64,000 bases of DNA from Costus lasius (taxonomy: Eukaryota; Streptophyta; Magnoliopsida; Zingiberales; Costaceae). This document shows positions 23,762 to 35,000 of this stretch, piece after piece. The notes beneath the pieces were generated by a model that saw only the letters and a list, made by a program, of their open reading frames with translations, ran no database searches and had not been told where the DNA came from. The stretch is taken from NCBI GenBank assembly GCA_027563935.2, contig CM050454.1, positions 48,264,596 through 48,328,595 of the forward strand. Reading direction: 5' to 3'. Positions within the stretch are counted from its first letter, which is position 1. Every line of letters begins with the position of its first letter. The position numbers and the translations under genes are program-made.

Positions 23762-24649
23762 GAGGTTTGTGCATATTTTATGATTGCTTTAGCCTTTGTG
23801 ATCCTTGTATGCTTAGATCTTCTTTACATGCGAGATTTACATGTAAGTTATTCATGCCGAAACTTGATATATGTTTCCTTTGCGCATGGTTGTTTGCGCT
23901 TGTTGTTTTTCTCAAAAACTTCATGACATGCGCGACTATCATTAGATCTAAGCAGCGCCTACTATAAACCCTTAGACGGGTTAGTAGGGTTGAAGTCATC
24001 TTCTAGGAAGGATCCAAATAGTCTGATCAGACCATCTGACAGCCTAGATGGGTCGACCAGATGGCACCTATGCGCATGCATAAGGTGGCTATAGGTCGAC
24101 TGCATCAAGGGCGTGTAGCGAGGTCTGGTTGAGACAACCCTTGAACGCGCATGAGTTAGGCCCGGGGTCACACCCGCTTGCCAGAACTCATGAAGGCTGT
24201 TCAGCCCTTGGCGCATGCATGGTTGACCATTAGGTCAACTCAAGTCAGTTAGGACTTGGTGCATGTAAGGGCAGTGGATCTGACTAGTCATGATGAGTGG
24301 ATCCCTATTAATGGACCGTTGTAAGGTGGTAGGGCACATAAGAAAAATAAAATTGATTTCAATGGGATTTTGAAATTTTATTTTGTCTGTGGATCACATG
24401 TTGATTGTAAGCATATGCTTGTTTATTTAATCTTATGTGGGATGCCTAATTTAATGTGTGCTGTGCTGGGGCCTGCGTGCCTGGAATAAATTATAAATTA
24501 ATTTTTATTGTGATCTGCGCATCACATTTTATTTAATTTATAAAGTGTAATTGACCTGCGAGTCAAACTTGTCTAGATAGATTAAATTGTAATTTAATCA
24601 GACAAGAGCACAGAGCACACTTGGCAGAGGCGCATGCAGCAGAGGCTTG

Positions 24650-24700
24650 ACCAGGTGGGAGGTCCAGGGTTCGACCCTGTGACAGGCGCAATTACCTGGT
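24650..24700 (+). other. Leader hairpin with UUCGA loop (element C)
   Basis: The core stem CAGGG/CCCTG closes a TTCGA loop (24665-24679). An outer stem ACCAGGT (24650-24656) pairs with ACCTGGT (24694-24700). Homologous hairpins occur in F (47887-47903), G (60434-60450) and D (minus, 44948-44932) with compensatory changes. The loop region also matches a Pol III B-box (GGTTCGACCC), but there is no convincing tRNA. Confidence 0.6.
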
Positions 24701-25017
24701 GGGCGCACCTGAGCTGCAGTGGGCGCTTGGGCCCTGGGTTGGGCCAGATGAGATGCAAAAGACCCATGAAGAAAGCTCAAGTGAAGACTTAAGTGAAAAT
24801 TAAGGTCTTACTTAGGGTTAATGGGCTTTTACCACATAAGATCAGCATGCTTTCTACTTATCGTTTTTATAATTAGAAGTGCATGATTTGTTTATCTTCT
24901 GCTATCACCATAGGGTTTGCATGATAGTTAAGAAGATAAAAGACCGTTAAAATCCAACGCTAGAAATATCAAGCACGTAAGCCTTCTGACGCGAAACCTC
25001 ACTGTTCTGACTATCGT

Positions 25018-25053
25018 TGGGGCCGTGTTGTACCCACTCAGTGGGCACGCCCA
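25018..25053 (+). other. Leader twin hairpin 1 (element C)
   Basis: From the outside in: TGGG pairs CCCA, a GC bulge, CGTG pairs CACG, a TTGTA bulge, CCCAC pairs GTGGG, loop TCA. The 36-base arrangement is kept in F (48229-48264), G (60784-60819) and D (minus, 44601-44566). In F the outer stem is TGGA/TCCA, a double compensatory change. Confidence 0.65.
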
Positions 25054-25228
25054 TCTATCTTCAGACGGTGTGCGATTTCACCTGCGTGTTACAGAGAAGG
25101 GATTTATCGCTTCTCGTTGCTCAGCATAGCACGTGGTGGTGCAGGGAGTAGGTCAGGTCAGCTTGACCATGTAGGCTACATACTGAGCATATGTGAGCTA
25201 TATGGAGGCAGCCATCTGTGGGATCAGA

Positions 25229-25260
25229 GACTGTGTTGTACCAACTCAGTTGGCACAGTC
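25229..25260 (+). other. Leader twin hairpin 2 (element C)
   Basis: GACTGTG pairs CACAGTC, with the same TTGTA bulge, then CCAAC pairs GTTGG around the same TCA loop. It is a paralogue of the hairpin at 25018-25053: one inner pair is C-G there and A-U here. Copies are at 48441-48472 (F), 60995-61026 (G, outermost pair lost) and 44388-44357 minus (D). Confidence 0.65.
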
Positions 25261-25540
25261 TGCTAGATTGCCCAGATGAAGGGGAATCGCACGGGTTGGC
25301 GATTGGCAGGGACTGCCTACCAGAAATTAGTGCTTGTACTCTCTGTGCATCTTATCTCGCCTGAGCGGGACGCGGAGACCAAGTATGAAATCTGGATCCC
25401 ATCTCACTAAAAGAGTGTTACTCTTTCGGACTGTTTAATGGATTTTTCAGTCAGATAAAATAGTGAGAAAAGAATCTTTCTTAAGTCCTGGATTGATTCT
25501 AAACATTGATACTGACCTTGCTATTCTTGCATTGTTGTAG

Positions 25541-28500
25541 ATTCCTGCAGCAACGAACACCATGAGCTTCAATGTGCGATCCCTACTGGAAAGGGAGAAG
25601 TTTGCAGGGCCAAACTTCTCAGACTGGTACGGACACCTTAAGATTGTTCTTAAGGCAGAGAGGAAACTGTATGTCCTCGAGACGGCTACACCGCCTCAAC
25701 CCGCTCCGAACGCCGCAAGGGCGGTTCGGGAAGCCTATGAAAAGCATGTCAATGATAGCATTGATGTTGCTTGCCTGATGCTAGCGTCTATGACGCCACA
25801 GCTGCAGCGTCAGCATGAGGATATGTCTGCTATAGAAATGATAGCAAACCTCAAGATGCTATATGCTGCACAGGCGAGGACTGAGCGCTATAATTTGACC
25901 AAGCTTTTCTTTCAGAGCAAACTGGCTGAAGGGAGTCCAGTGGGAGCTCATGTGCTCAAGATGATTGGGCACAAAGAGGCTCTAGAGAAACTGGGGCATA
26001 CCATCAATCAGGAGCTTGCTGTAGACATTATTCTGCAGTCTCTCCCGGCCTCTTTCGATCCGTTCATTATTAATTTTAATATGAACAAGATCGACTGTAC
26101 TCCGGTAGAGTTGCTGAATATGCTCTTGACTACAGAGGAAACTCTAAAGGGAAAGCCTTCAACCTCTGTCTTGATGTTTCCTTCTAGGAACAAGAAGAAG
26201 GGGAAGAAGGGCAAAGCCCCTGTCAAGAATTACAACAAGGCTCTGAAACAGAAGGTTAAGCGGTCGAAGGAATACAGGTGTTTCCACTGTGGCCAGCTAG
26301 GTCACTGGAAAAAGGACTGTAAAGCGCTCCAAGGAGACAAGAAGGGAAGCATCGCTTCTGGCTCAGGTATTTTCGTGACTGAAGTCATGATATCCTCTTC
26401 TTCTATTTCATGGGTGTTGGACACTGCATGTGGAGTTCACATTTGTTCAAATGTACAGGAACTCAAGAGAAGAAGACAGGTGGGACAGCATGAGGTGGAC
26501 CTACGAGTTGGAAACGGGGCACGGGTTGCTGCTGTTGCTGTAGGGGTTTATTACATCTCATTACCATCTGGTCTTGTATTAGAACTGGACAATTGTTATT
26601 TTGTTCCGAGTATTACGAAAAATATTATCTCTATTCCTGCTCTTGTCAGGAAAGGATTTTCCTTTGAATGCAATATTTCAAAGTGTGTTCTTACTTATGA
26701 TAATATTGTTTATGCTACTGGATCAATTAACAATGGGTTATTCATGTTGGACATGGAATGTTCTGTACAAAACATTGATAATAAGAAAGCCAAGTATGCT
26801 GATGACAGCACCTTGTTATGGCATAGTCGTTTAGGCCATATTAACAAGAAACGCATTAAGCGGTTGCATGATCATGGACTACTGGGATCATTCTCCTATG
26901 AGGAGATTGATACATGCAAAGCTTGTTTATTGGGTAAAATGACGAAGTCTCCTTTTCCTAACAAAGGTCAAAGGGCTTCAGGTTTACTTGACCTTATACA
27001 CAGTGATGTGTGTGGGCCATTTAGTAAACATGCCAGAGGTGGCTATTCATACTTCATTACCTTTACTGATGATTTCAGTAGATATGGGTATGTCTATCTA
27101 ATGAGACATAAGAGTGAATCCTTTGACAAGTTCAAAGAGTTCAAAAATGAAGTACAGAATCAACTAGGCCGAAATATCAAGGCACTTCGTTCTGATCGAG
27201 GTGGAGAATACCTAAGTCGAGAGTTTATTGACTATCTGAAGGAGTGTGGGATGATCTCACAGCTCACTCCGCCAAGAACACCGCAATGGAATGGTGTGTC
27301 CGAGAGGAGGAACAGAACATTACTGGATATGGTTCGTTCTATGATGAGTCAGGCTGCTCTACCTTACTCCTTTTGGGGATTTGCACTGGAAACAGCTGCA
27401 AAGGTACTAAACCGAGTGCCATCCAAGGCAGTTTCAAAGACTCCATATGAGTTATGGTATGGGAAACAGCCTAGCTTGACATTTATTAAGATCTGGGGTT
27501 GCGAGGCTTATGTCAAAAAGCTCGCCTCTGGGAAACTAGAGAACAGATCTGAGAAATGCATCTTTGTCGGTTACCCTAAGGAAACTAAGGGTTATTATTT
27601 CTACGATCCCAAAGAGAATAAGGTATTTGTTGCTCGGACGACCATTTTTCTTGAGAAGGAGTTTCTTCTGCAAGAGGCCAGTGGGAGAGAAATAAAGGTG
27701 GATGAGAATCCACAGGAAGGACAAAGTAGTCAAGCACAGTTGGATGTGCCTGAGCCAGTAGAACAGGTTATTGAACAACCTGAGGCTCAGATATCATGGG
27801 AACCGCGAAGATCGGGAAGGATTCGTCGACAGCCTGAGCGCTATGACGGAGTCTACATCATTGATCATGATGAACCCCTCACTTATGCGGATGCGGTCAG
27901 TGGACCGGAGTCAGCTAGATGGCTTGATGCTATGCGAGCCGAGATGGACTCCATGTCAGATAACCAAGTCGGGATTTGGTTGATCCGCCTCCGGGAGTAA
28001 TCCCTATAGGCTGTAAATGGATCTTCAAGAAGAAGATTGACATGGATGGTAACGTGGTTACCTATAAAGGCAGGCTAGTTGCGAAAGGTTTCAAACAAAT
28101 CTACGGGATAGATTATGATGAAACTTTCTCTCCTGTAGCCATGTTCAAGTCTATTCGGATTCTTTTCGCGATAGCAGCATATTATGATTATGAGATCTGG
28201 CAAATGGATGTGAAGACTGCTTTCCTTAATGGAAAACTGGATGAGGATGTGTATATGACACAACCTGAAGGATTCACTAACCCATCAGATCGTCATAAAA
28301 ATATGCAAGTTAAAGAAGTCTATTTATGGACTTAAACAAGCATCTAGGAGCTGGAATATTCGTTTTGATGAATCAATCTCTGAGTTTGGTTTCATCAAGA
28401 ATGAAGATGACCCGTGTGTATATAAGAGGTTTAGTGGGAGCGTGATTACTTTCCTAGTCCTCTACGTCGATGATATCTTAATCATTGGAAACGATACTCC

Positions 28501-28877
28501 TGAACTGCATGCTGTTAAAGCATGGTTAAGAAAATGTTTCCAGATGAAAGATCTAGGAGAAGCAACCTATGTATTAGGTGTGAAGATCTACAGGGATAGA
28601 TCTAAGAGGCTTCTCGGGCTGTGCCAGAGTACTTACATCGATAAAGTCCTGGACAGATTTCATTTAGAGAATTCTAAAAGAGGATATCTTCCAGTCAGAC
28701 ATGGTCTGAATCTTTCAAAGAGTCAGTGTCCACAAACACAGACTGAGAAAGATGAAATGGACAATACGCCTTATGCTTCGGCTATTGGGTCCATTATGTA
28801 TGCGATGTTGTGTACTCGCCCAGACGTCGCTTACGGGTTAAGCGTGACCAGTCGATTCCAAAGTAATCCAGGTCAGG
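25541..28877 (+). pseudogene. gag-pol: Element C gag-pol, 5' segment
   Basis: The conventional Gag ATG is at 25562, with seven in-frame codons back to the putative splice acceptor. The product has copia Gag, one CCHC knuckle (CFHCGQLGHWKKDC), a protease with the unusual DTACG active site, integrase with D/D/E residues, and RT with YVDD. The first open frame ends at 28000. Compared with F, one base is lost near 27970 and one gained near 28297, so the middle of RT is read in a different frame. The frame is then open up to 28877, where element B cuts it after the SNPG codons. Confidence 0.9.
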
Positions 28878-31800
28878 TGTAACGTCCCTCAGAATCACAC
28901 CCCACACGCATACAAGTAAAATACGGGGTTTCAAAAAATTTTTACTCTTCCATTAAAAACACAAGAAGAAAGCGGTATCGAAGGACATTACTACGGAACT
29001 GAAACCGCACAGAACTGAGTAGGATCGATTACTAGGAAATAGAAATCCGGAAATCCAAGAAAATCCGGTAGCAAGTATACTAAATTACTGCTGTACAGAC
29101 TCACATATCTTGGAACAGAACAGATGTCCACACTACACATATGTGGAGAACACAATTGCAGAAATATTCAGAAACTGATTAACCAAATACAACAATAACT
29201 CAGTTACACATCTCAAGGTATTTCGACTACAATAAATCTCAAATCGGACATTTCAGAATAATAACAATTTTCAATTCTCATGATTCCAAAACTCGTATCC
29301 AACAATTAAAACGAGACAACTATAACATAATATAATATCCTGAAAACAGGCATAAGCCCTCAGGTGATAAAACATATCATATAATTAAGTTAGGCATGCA
29401 GGCCCGATAGATCTTTAGAAGACAACTCTTAGAATTTATAGAAAACATTAGCATTATAACAATTAAGTAGCTGTAGCAATCACTGTCTTGATGTCTCACC
29501 TGAAAATATTTAAACAACGGGGGTGAGCTAAAAAGCTCAGTGAGTAAAAGACACTAAAAGCCATCCATAATACACATCAAAAATATCATGCTTAACAGAT
29601 AAGATACTTAACATACACACTCATATCAAAAACAAATCATAATCAAATACAGATGCTTATAACATTGGGCATCAAGCATGAAGTAGGATATAAGTATACC
29701 AACCCATCCCAACTAATCACACCGCCCAACACATCTATACTACAGATCGAAACAAAACTACAGAAATCAGAACAGACAGACAGACTGACAGACAGAAAAT
29801 CAGAATTTTCAGAATCCAAACGGATAGTCTACATCGGAAACAGAAAGGCCACAGAAGGCCTGAAGACCACAGAAGGTCTGACCCCACCTCTGCCGAGGAC
29901 GAGACATGCATGCATATCAGAAACAGAATAGTAGAGGAGGTATCAGTGGGTGGCCCCCGTCTTGTCAGGACGTGGCACTCTGGCCTCCAATACTGGTAGA
30001 GGAGGTATCAGTGGGTGGCCCCCGTCTTGTTAGGACGTGGCACTCTGGTCTCCAATACCCAGAACAGAATGGTAGAGGAGGTATCAGTGGGTGGACCCCA
30101 TCTTGTTAGGACGTGGCACTCTGGCCTCCAATACCCAAACAGAATGGTAGAGGAGGTATCAGTGGGTGGCCCCCGTCTTGTTAGGACGTGGCACTCTGGC
30201 CTCCAATACCCAGAATAGAACAGAAATAGTGGAGGGAGAACGGAAGGTGAGACTAGCTCACATCTACCCTTCACTAGTGTCTCAAGGGTCATAGTAGACT
30301 ATCAGCACCATTACAGCGCCACAAAAGGAGGGTAAGGACACGGAAGAGTGCTACACTTGGGCATAATTTTTACAGAACAGGTCATGCTGAAACGGAGGAG
30401 TAGGACTAACTACTACTCAATTCTCACATCATGCCCAAAGTGTCTCACAAACCAGAAAATGACACACCCCAATATCCAGTCCTTAACAAAATTACAATTT
30501 GCAAATAAATCAAAGCTGAACACACATCATACTTTTTACCATCAACCAGAAGTAATATATGAGTGAATTCCTTAGATTTCATGCAACTATCCTTAATTCA
30601 TGTCAAACCATTCTATGTTCTCACAAAGGTTGTAACACATTCAAAGTTTCAGAACATTCACAACATATACAGAATAGACAGAAAATTCACAACATATATA
30701 TACAGAATAGAAATTATTCACATAACGAACAATTAAACAGATGTTTCAGAAAAACAGATTAATATATCATAATTGCAACAGATGTTTCAGACTGAGTAAG
30801 TGACCTAAAATAGGCAATATGATATTCACAATAAATCTGTTTGAATCTACTTTCCAATAGAACTGAATCCGTTGGATTTGGAGTTATAACCGGGAAGATA
30901 TGGGTGTTCGAACATAGAAAGGTCGGGATTTCAGAATTTCAGAAAACAGATTCGTATATCAGAATTGCGACACAATTTCAGATCCAATAACTAACAGAAA
31001 ATAGGCGACATGGTAGTCAAATTGAACCCCTTCGAGTCTACTTTCTAATAAAACTGATTTGACAAGATTTCGAGCTATACCTAGGGAGATATGATGGTTC
31101 GAACACATAAAGGTCGAAATCCAGATTTCCAGAAAACTGATTTTGTACAGTTAGATTGCAATACAGATTGAAATACGAATACAGTTCGGATATGGTCGAT
31201 ATCATATTCAAATTAAAGCCGAATGTATCTAGTTTCATACAAAATTTATTTCGTGCGATTTGGATCTATATTCCATGAGATGTTGGTGTTATAGTCCACA
31301 AAGGTCAGATTAGGGAATGCAGATTTCAGCAGAACAGGATTTTAAAACCCTATAAATAATTGAATTCAACCCCATACGGATAATCATTGCAACTAACGAA
31401 TTTTAATTGAATGATAATCTATAATTTAGCGGATTAAACTCCTTAGGATCGAATTACTCACCGAAAAATCGTCCACAGAGAAAAAAACGCCAAAACAGAG
31501 GATCAGGGATGTCCAGGAGATTCGTCCACCACCAGTCTGCCTCCACCAGCGTCAGAAATTTGCAGGAGGCGCCAAGCACAGTGAGGGCGACAACCACAGG
31601 TGGCTAGGGCAAGAAAAACCACAAAAGTCATGAGGGAGAGAAGCCCTCACGCAATTCCCCATTTTTTTTCCACCCCAAACGGATCCAAGATCCAATAACC
31701 CAGTTAACTTAAGTGAAAAATTCGGTTTTATGGGCTTACCTGGGCTTAACCACCCTGCGCCACTCCAATAACATCAGAAATATGCGCCACCATGGTGGAA

Positions 31801-31977
31801 GAATTCCAGGAGCAAAGAATCAAGGTTGAGGGTTCAAATCCCCAACCAAAATAATTATTTTTGTCCTGTAGGAAAAATTCCTACATTTAGGCAAAAATCC
31901 CAAAATTTTAACAGATAAAAATACAGAAACAGAATTTCTAACCTTAAATCATAATTCAGAAAAATCAAGGCGTTACA
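28878..31977 (-). repeat. Element B 3' LTR (3100 bp)
   Basis: Starts TGTAACGTCCCTC on the plus strand and ends GGCGTTACA. It contains a perfect small hairpin GAGCT-AAAA-AGCTC at 29526-29539, shared in modified form with A, and the repeat array at 29931-30221. A B-box-like GGTTCAAATC near 31833 is isolated. Short frames here are repeat artefacts. Confidence 0.95.
29931..30221 (-). repeat. Four-unit LTR array with GACGTGGCAC cores (element B)
   Basis: Units begin at 29931, 29996, 30072 and 30147 (spacing 65, 76 and 75 bp). Each carries GGTGG, a C-rich stretch, GTC, then GGACGTGGCACTCTGG. This is the same order of motifs as the 74-bp array of element A. The copy in the other LTR starts at 37643. 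Confidence 0.85.
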
Positions 31978-31990
31978 TCCTCCCCCCCTT
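31978..31990 (-). other. Polypurine tract of element B
   Basis: The minus strand reads AAGGGGGGGAGGA directly before the 3' LTR start. Confidence 0.85.
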
Positions 31991-32006
31991 ATAGAGCTTT
32001 AGTCCT

Positions 32007-35000
32007 CTAAAGCTGACCAAGCCCGTCACTGAACAGGTGAGGATGCTCCTTTCTCATATCTGCTTCAACTTCCCAAGAGGCTTCTTCAACAGACTGATTT
32101 CCCCAGATGACTTTCACAAGTGGAATAACCTTATTTCTCAGCACTTTCTCTTTTCTATCTTCAATTCTGAGAGGTTTCACCACAAAAGTCATGTTCTCTT
32201 CAAGCTGAAGAGGTTCCAACTCTAGAACATGAGAAGGATCAGAACAATATTTTCTGAGTGCAGAAACATGGAACACATTATGGAGGTGTTCCAGTGATGG
32301 GGGCAGAGCAAGTCGGTATGCCACAGGTCCAACCCTCTCAATGATATCAAAGAGACCAATGTACCTAGGACTCAATTTTCTCCTCTTCCCAAATCTCATC
32401 ACCCCTTTCATAGGTGAGACCTTTAGGAAAACATGCTCTCCCACCAAAAACTCAAGAGGACGCCGCCTCACATCAGCATAACTCTTCTGTCTATCCTGAG
32501 CAATCTTCATCTTTCTATGAATTTCTCTGATCTTCTCAGTAGCTTCCTGAACAGCATCAGACCTTAGCACTGTTCTGTCCCCAGTTTCCTCCCAGCATAT
32601 AGGTGTTCTGCATTTCCTCCCATATAGGGCCTCATACGGAGCCATCTGTATGCTAGAGTGAAAACTATTGTTGTAGGTGAACTCTATCAGTGATAAGTCC
32701 AGATCCCACTCAACAGACCAGTCAACCACATAAGATCTCAGAAGATCCTCAAGTGTCTGAATAGTTCTCTCTGTCTGACCATCAGATTGAGGATGATATG
32801 CAGTGCTGAAACTCAGATTAGTTCCCAAATCTTCCTGTAATTTCTTCCAAAACCTGGACAGAAATCGAGGATCACGGTCAGAGACAATGTCCAAGGGAAC
32901 TCCATGCAATCTGACAATCTCATTGATGTACAGTTTTGCTAACCGATCCAAACTGTAAGTCATTTTGATCGGTAAGAAGTGAGCTGACTTCGTGAGTCTG
33001 TCCACAATCACCCATACGGCATCATGATTCCTTCTGGTATTGGGCAGTCCACACACAAAGTCCATACTGATATGCTCCCACTTCCACTAAGGAATAGGGA
33101 GAGACTGCATCAAACCGCCCGGCCTCTGATGCTCAGCCTTCACGGTTTGGCAAGTCAAACATCTGGACACAAACAAATGCACATCCTTCTTCATACCATG
33201 CCACCAGAAAGTCTTTTTCAGATCCTGATACATCTTGGTACTACCAGGATGAACGGTATACTTAGTGCAATGACTTTCCTTAAGAATTTCATTCCTCAAC
33301 TCAGGGTCCTCAGGGACACAGACCCTTCCACGGAATCTGAGGAGACCATCATCCGACATACTGAAATTCTCAACCCAGCCTTGCTCAGACCTCTCTTTCC
33401 ACCGTAAAATATCCAGATCTGACTGCTGCCCTGATCTCAGTCTCTGTAGTAACTCTGACTAAACCCTGAGAGAAGCTAGAAGACCGCCTCTCTCACCCGG
33501 AGTCACACTCAGATGCATGTCACTGAACTCCTGCAATAGTCGCCACTCCTGGACTCGTAGTGCAGCTATCTGAGTCACAGGATACCGACTAAGAGCATCT
33601 GCCACCACATTGGCTTTACCAGACTGATATTGGATGGTGAAGTCATAATCCTTTATCAATTCAAGCCATCGCCTCTGTCTCATATTCAGCTCTTTCTGAG
33701 TGAAGATATACTTCAAGCTCTGGTGATCTGTAAACAATTCAAATGTCTGTCCAAACAGATAGTACCTCCAGATCTTCAAGGCAAAAACTACAGCTGCCAA
33801 CTCCAGATCATGAGTGGGGTAGTTTACCTCATAGTTTTTTGAGTTGCCTTGAAGCATAAGCAACTACCTTTCCTTGCTGCATCAGTACAGCACCCAGACC
33901 CTTACCAGAGGCATCAGTGTACACAGTGAACTTCTCTCCATCACAGGGAATGATGAGGATAGGAGCACTGGTCAGTCTCCTTTTCAGTTCTTGAAAACTA
34001 AACTCACAATCATCAGACCACTCAAACTTCAAATTCTTTCTAGTTAGCTTAGTCAGAGGACCAGCCAGCTTGGAAAAACCCTCCACAAAGCGGCGGTAGT
34101 ATCCAGCTAAGCCCAGAAAACTTCTGACCTCAGTCGCTGTAGTTGGTCTTCCCCAGTGAAGAATGGCCTCCACCTTCACTGGATCCACAGACACACGCTG
34201 GCCAGAAATAATGTGCCCCAGAAAGCCAATCTGATATAGCCAGAACTCACATTTGCTGGCCTTAGCATACAGCTGCTTCAGCCGCAGAATCTCCAGCACC
34301 TTGCGCAAATCCTGAGAGTGATCTTGCGCATTCTTGGAGTAGATCAGAATATCATCAATGAAGACGACCACACATTTGTCCAAGAGCTCATGAAATACCC
34401 TGTTCATCAGATCCATAAATACCGCAGGGGCATTTGTCAGTCCAAAGGGCATAACAAGAAACTCATAGTGCCCATACCTGGTCCTGAATGCAGTTTTAGG
34501 TACATCCACCTCCTGAACTCTCAGCTGATGATAGCCAGACCTCAGGTCAATTTTAGAGAATACAGTAGCACCCTGCAACTGATCAAAGAGATCATCAATA
34601 CGGGGTAATGGGTACTTATTCCTAACAGTCACTTGATTGAGTTGACGGTAATCGATGCACATGCGCAAAGTACCATCCTTCTTCTTCACAAATAACACAG
34701 GTGCTCCCCATGGAGAAACACTGGGTCGAATATACCCCTTCTCTAATAGTTCTTCCAGTTGCTTCTTCAGCTCCGTCAGTTCTGAAGTTGCCATCCTGTA
34801 AGGAGCTTTAGATATCGGTGCCGTGCCTGGCAACAACTCGATACCAAACTCAACTTCTCTGCTGGGTGGTAACCCAGATAAATCATCAGAGAAGACGTCA
34901 GCAAACTCTCTTACCACAGGAATTTTAGCCAGATCCAAATCATACTCAATCTGCACCTTGACATGCGCCAGATACCCCTTGCAGCCCTGGGCTAAAAGCT

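Larger units (their letters stand above)
23601..25540 (+). other. Candidate leader intron of element C
   Basis: The donor TTTG/GTAAGA (GT at 23601) lies in the LTR. The acceptor, a pyrimidine-rich run ending TTGTAG, has its AG at 25539-25540, with a branch-like CTGAC about 26 bases before. The coding side before the donor is ATGGCTTTG; after the acceptor come 21 bases (seven codons) and then the gag ATG, all in one frame. Unspliced, the LTR ATG gives only a 16-codon frame. The 1940-bp segment holds the primer site (23750-23761), palindromes and hairpins. The same layout exists in F, G and D. No transcript evidence is available. Confidence 0.6.

Noticed and set aside
24661..24690. tRNA gene or SINE suggested by a B-box-like GGTTCGACCC
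   Set aside because: No cloverleaf, no A-box at the right distance, and the segment is a conserved part of the copia leader in four elements.
27970..28300. Programmed frameshift in element C pol
   Set aside because: F reads this region in one frame without the two indels, so C has ordinary mutations.
30008..30292. Cysteine- and tryptophan-containing repeat protein in the B LTR
   Set aside because: The frame follows the LTR array and has no homologue I recognise.
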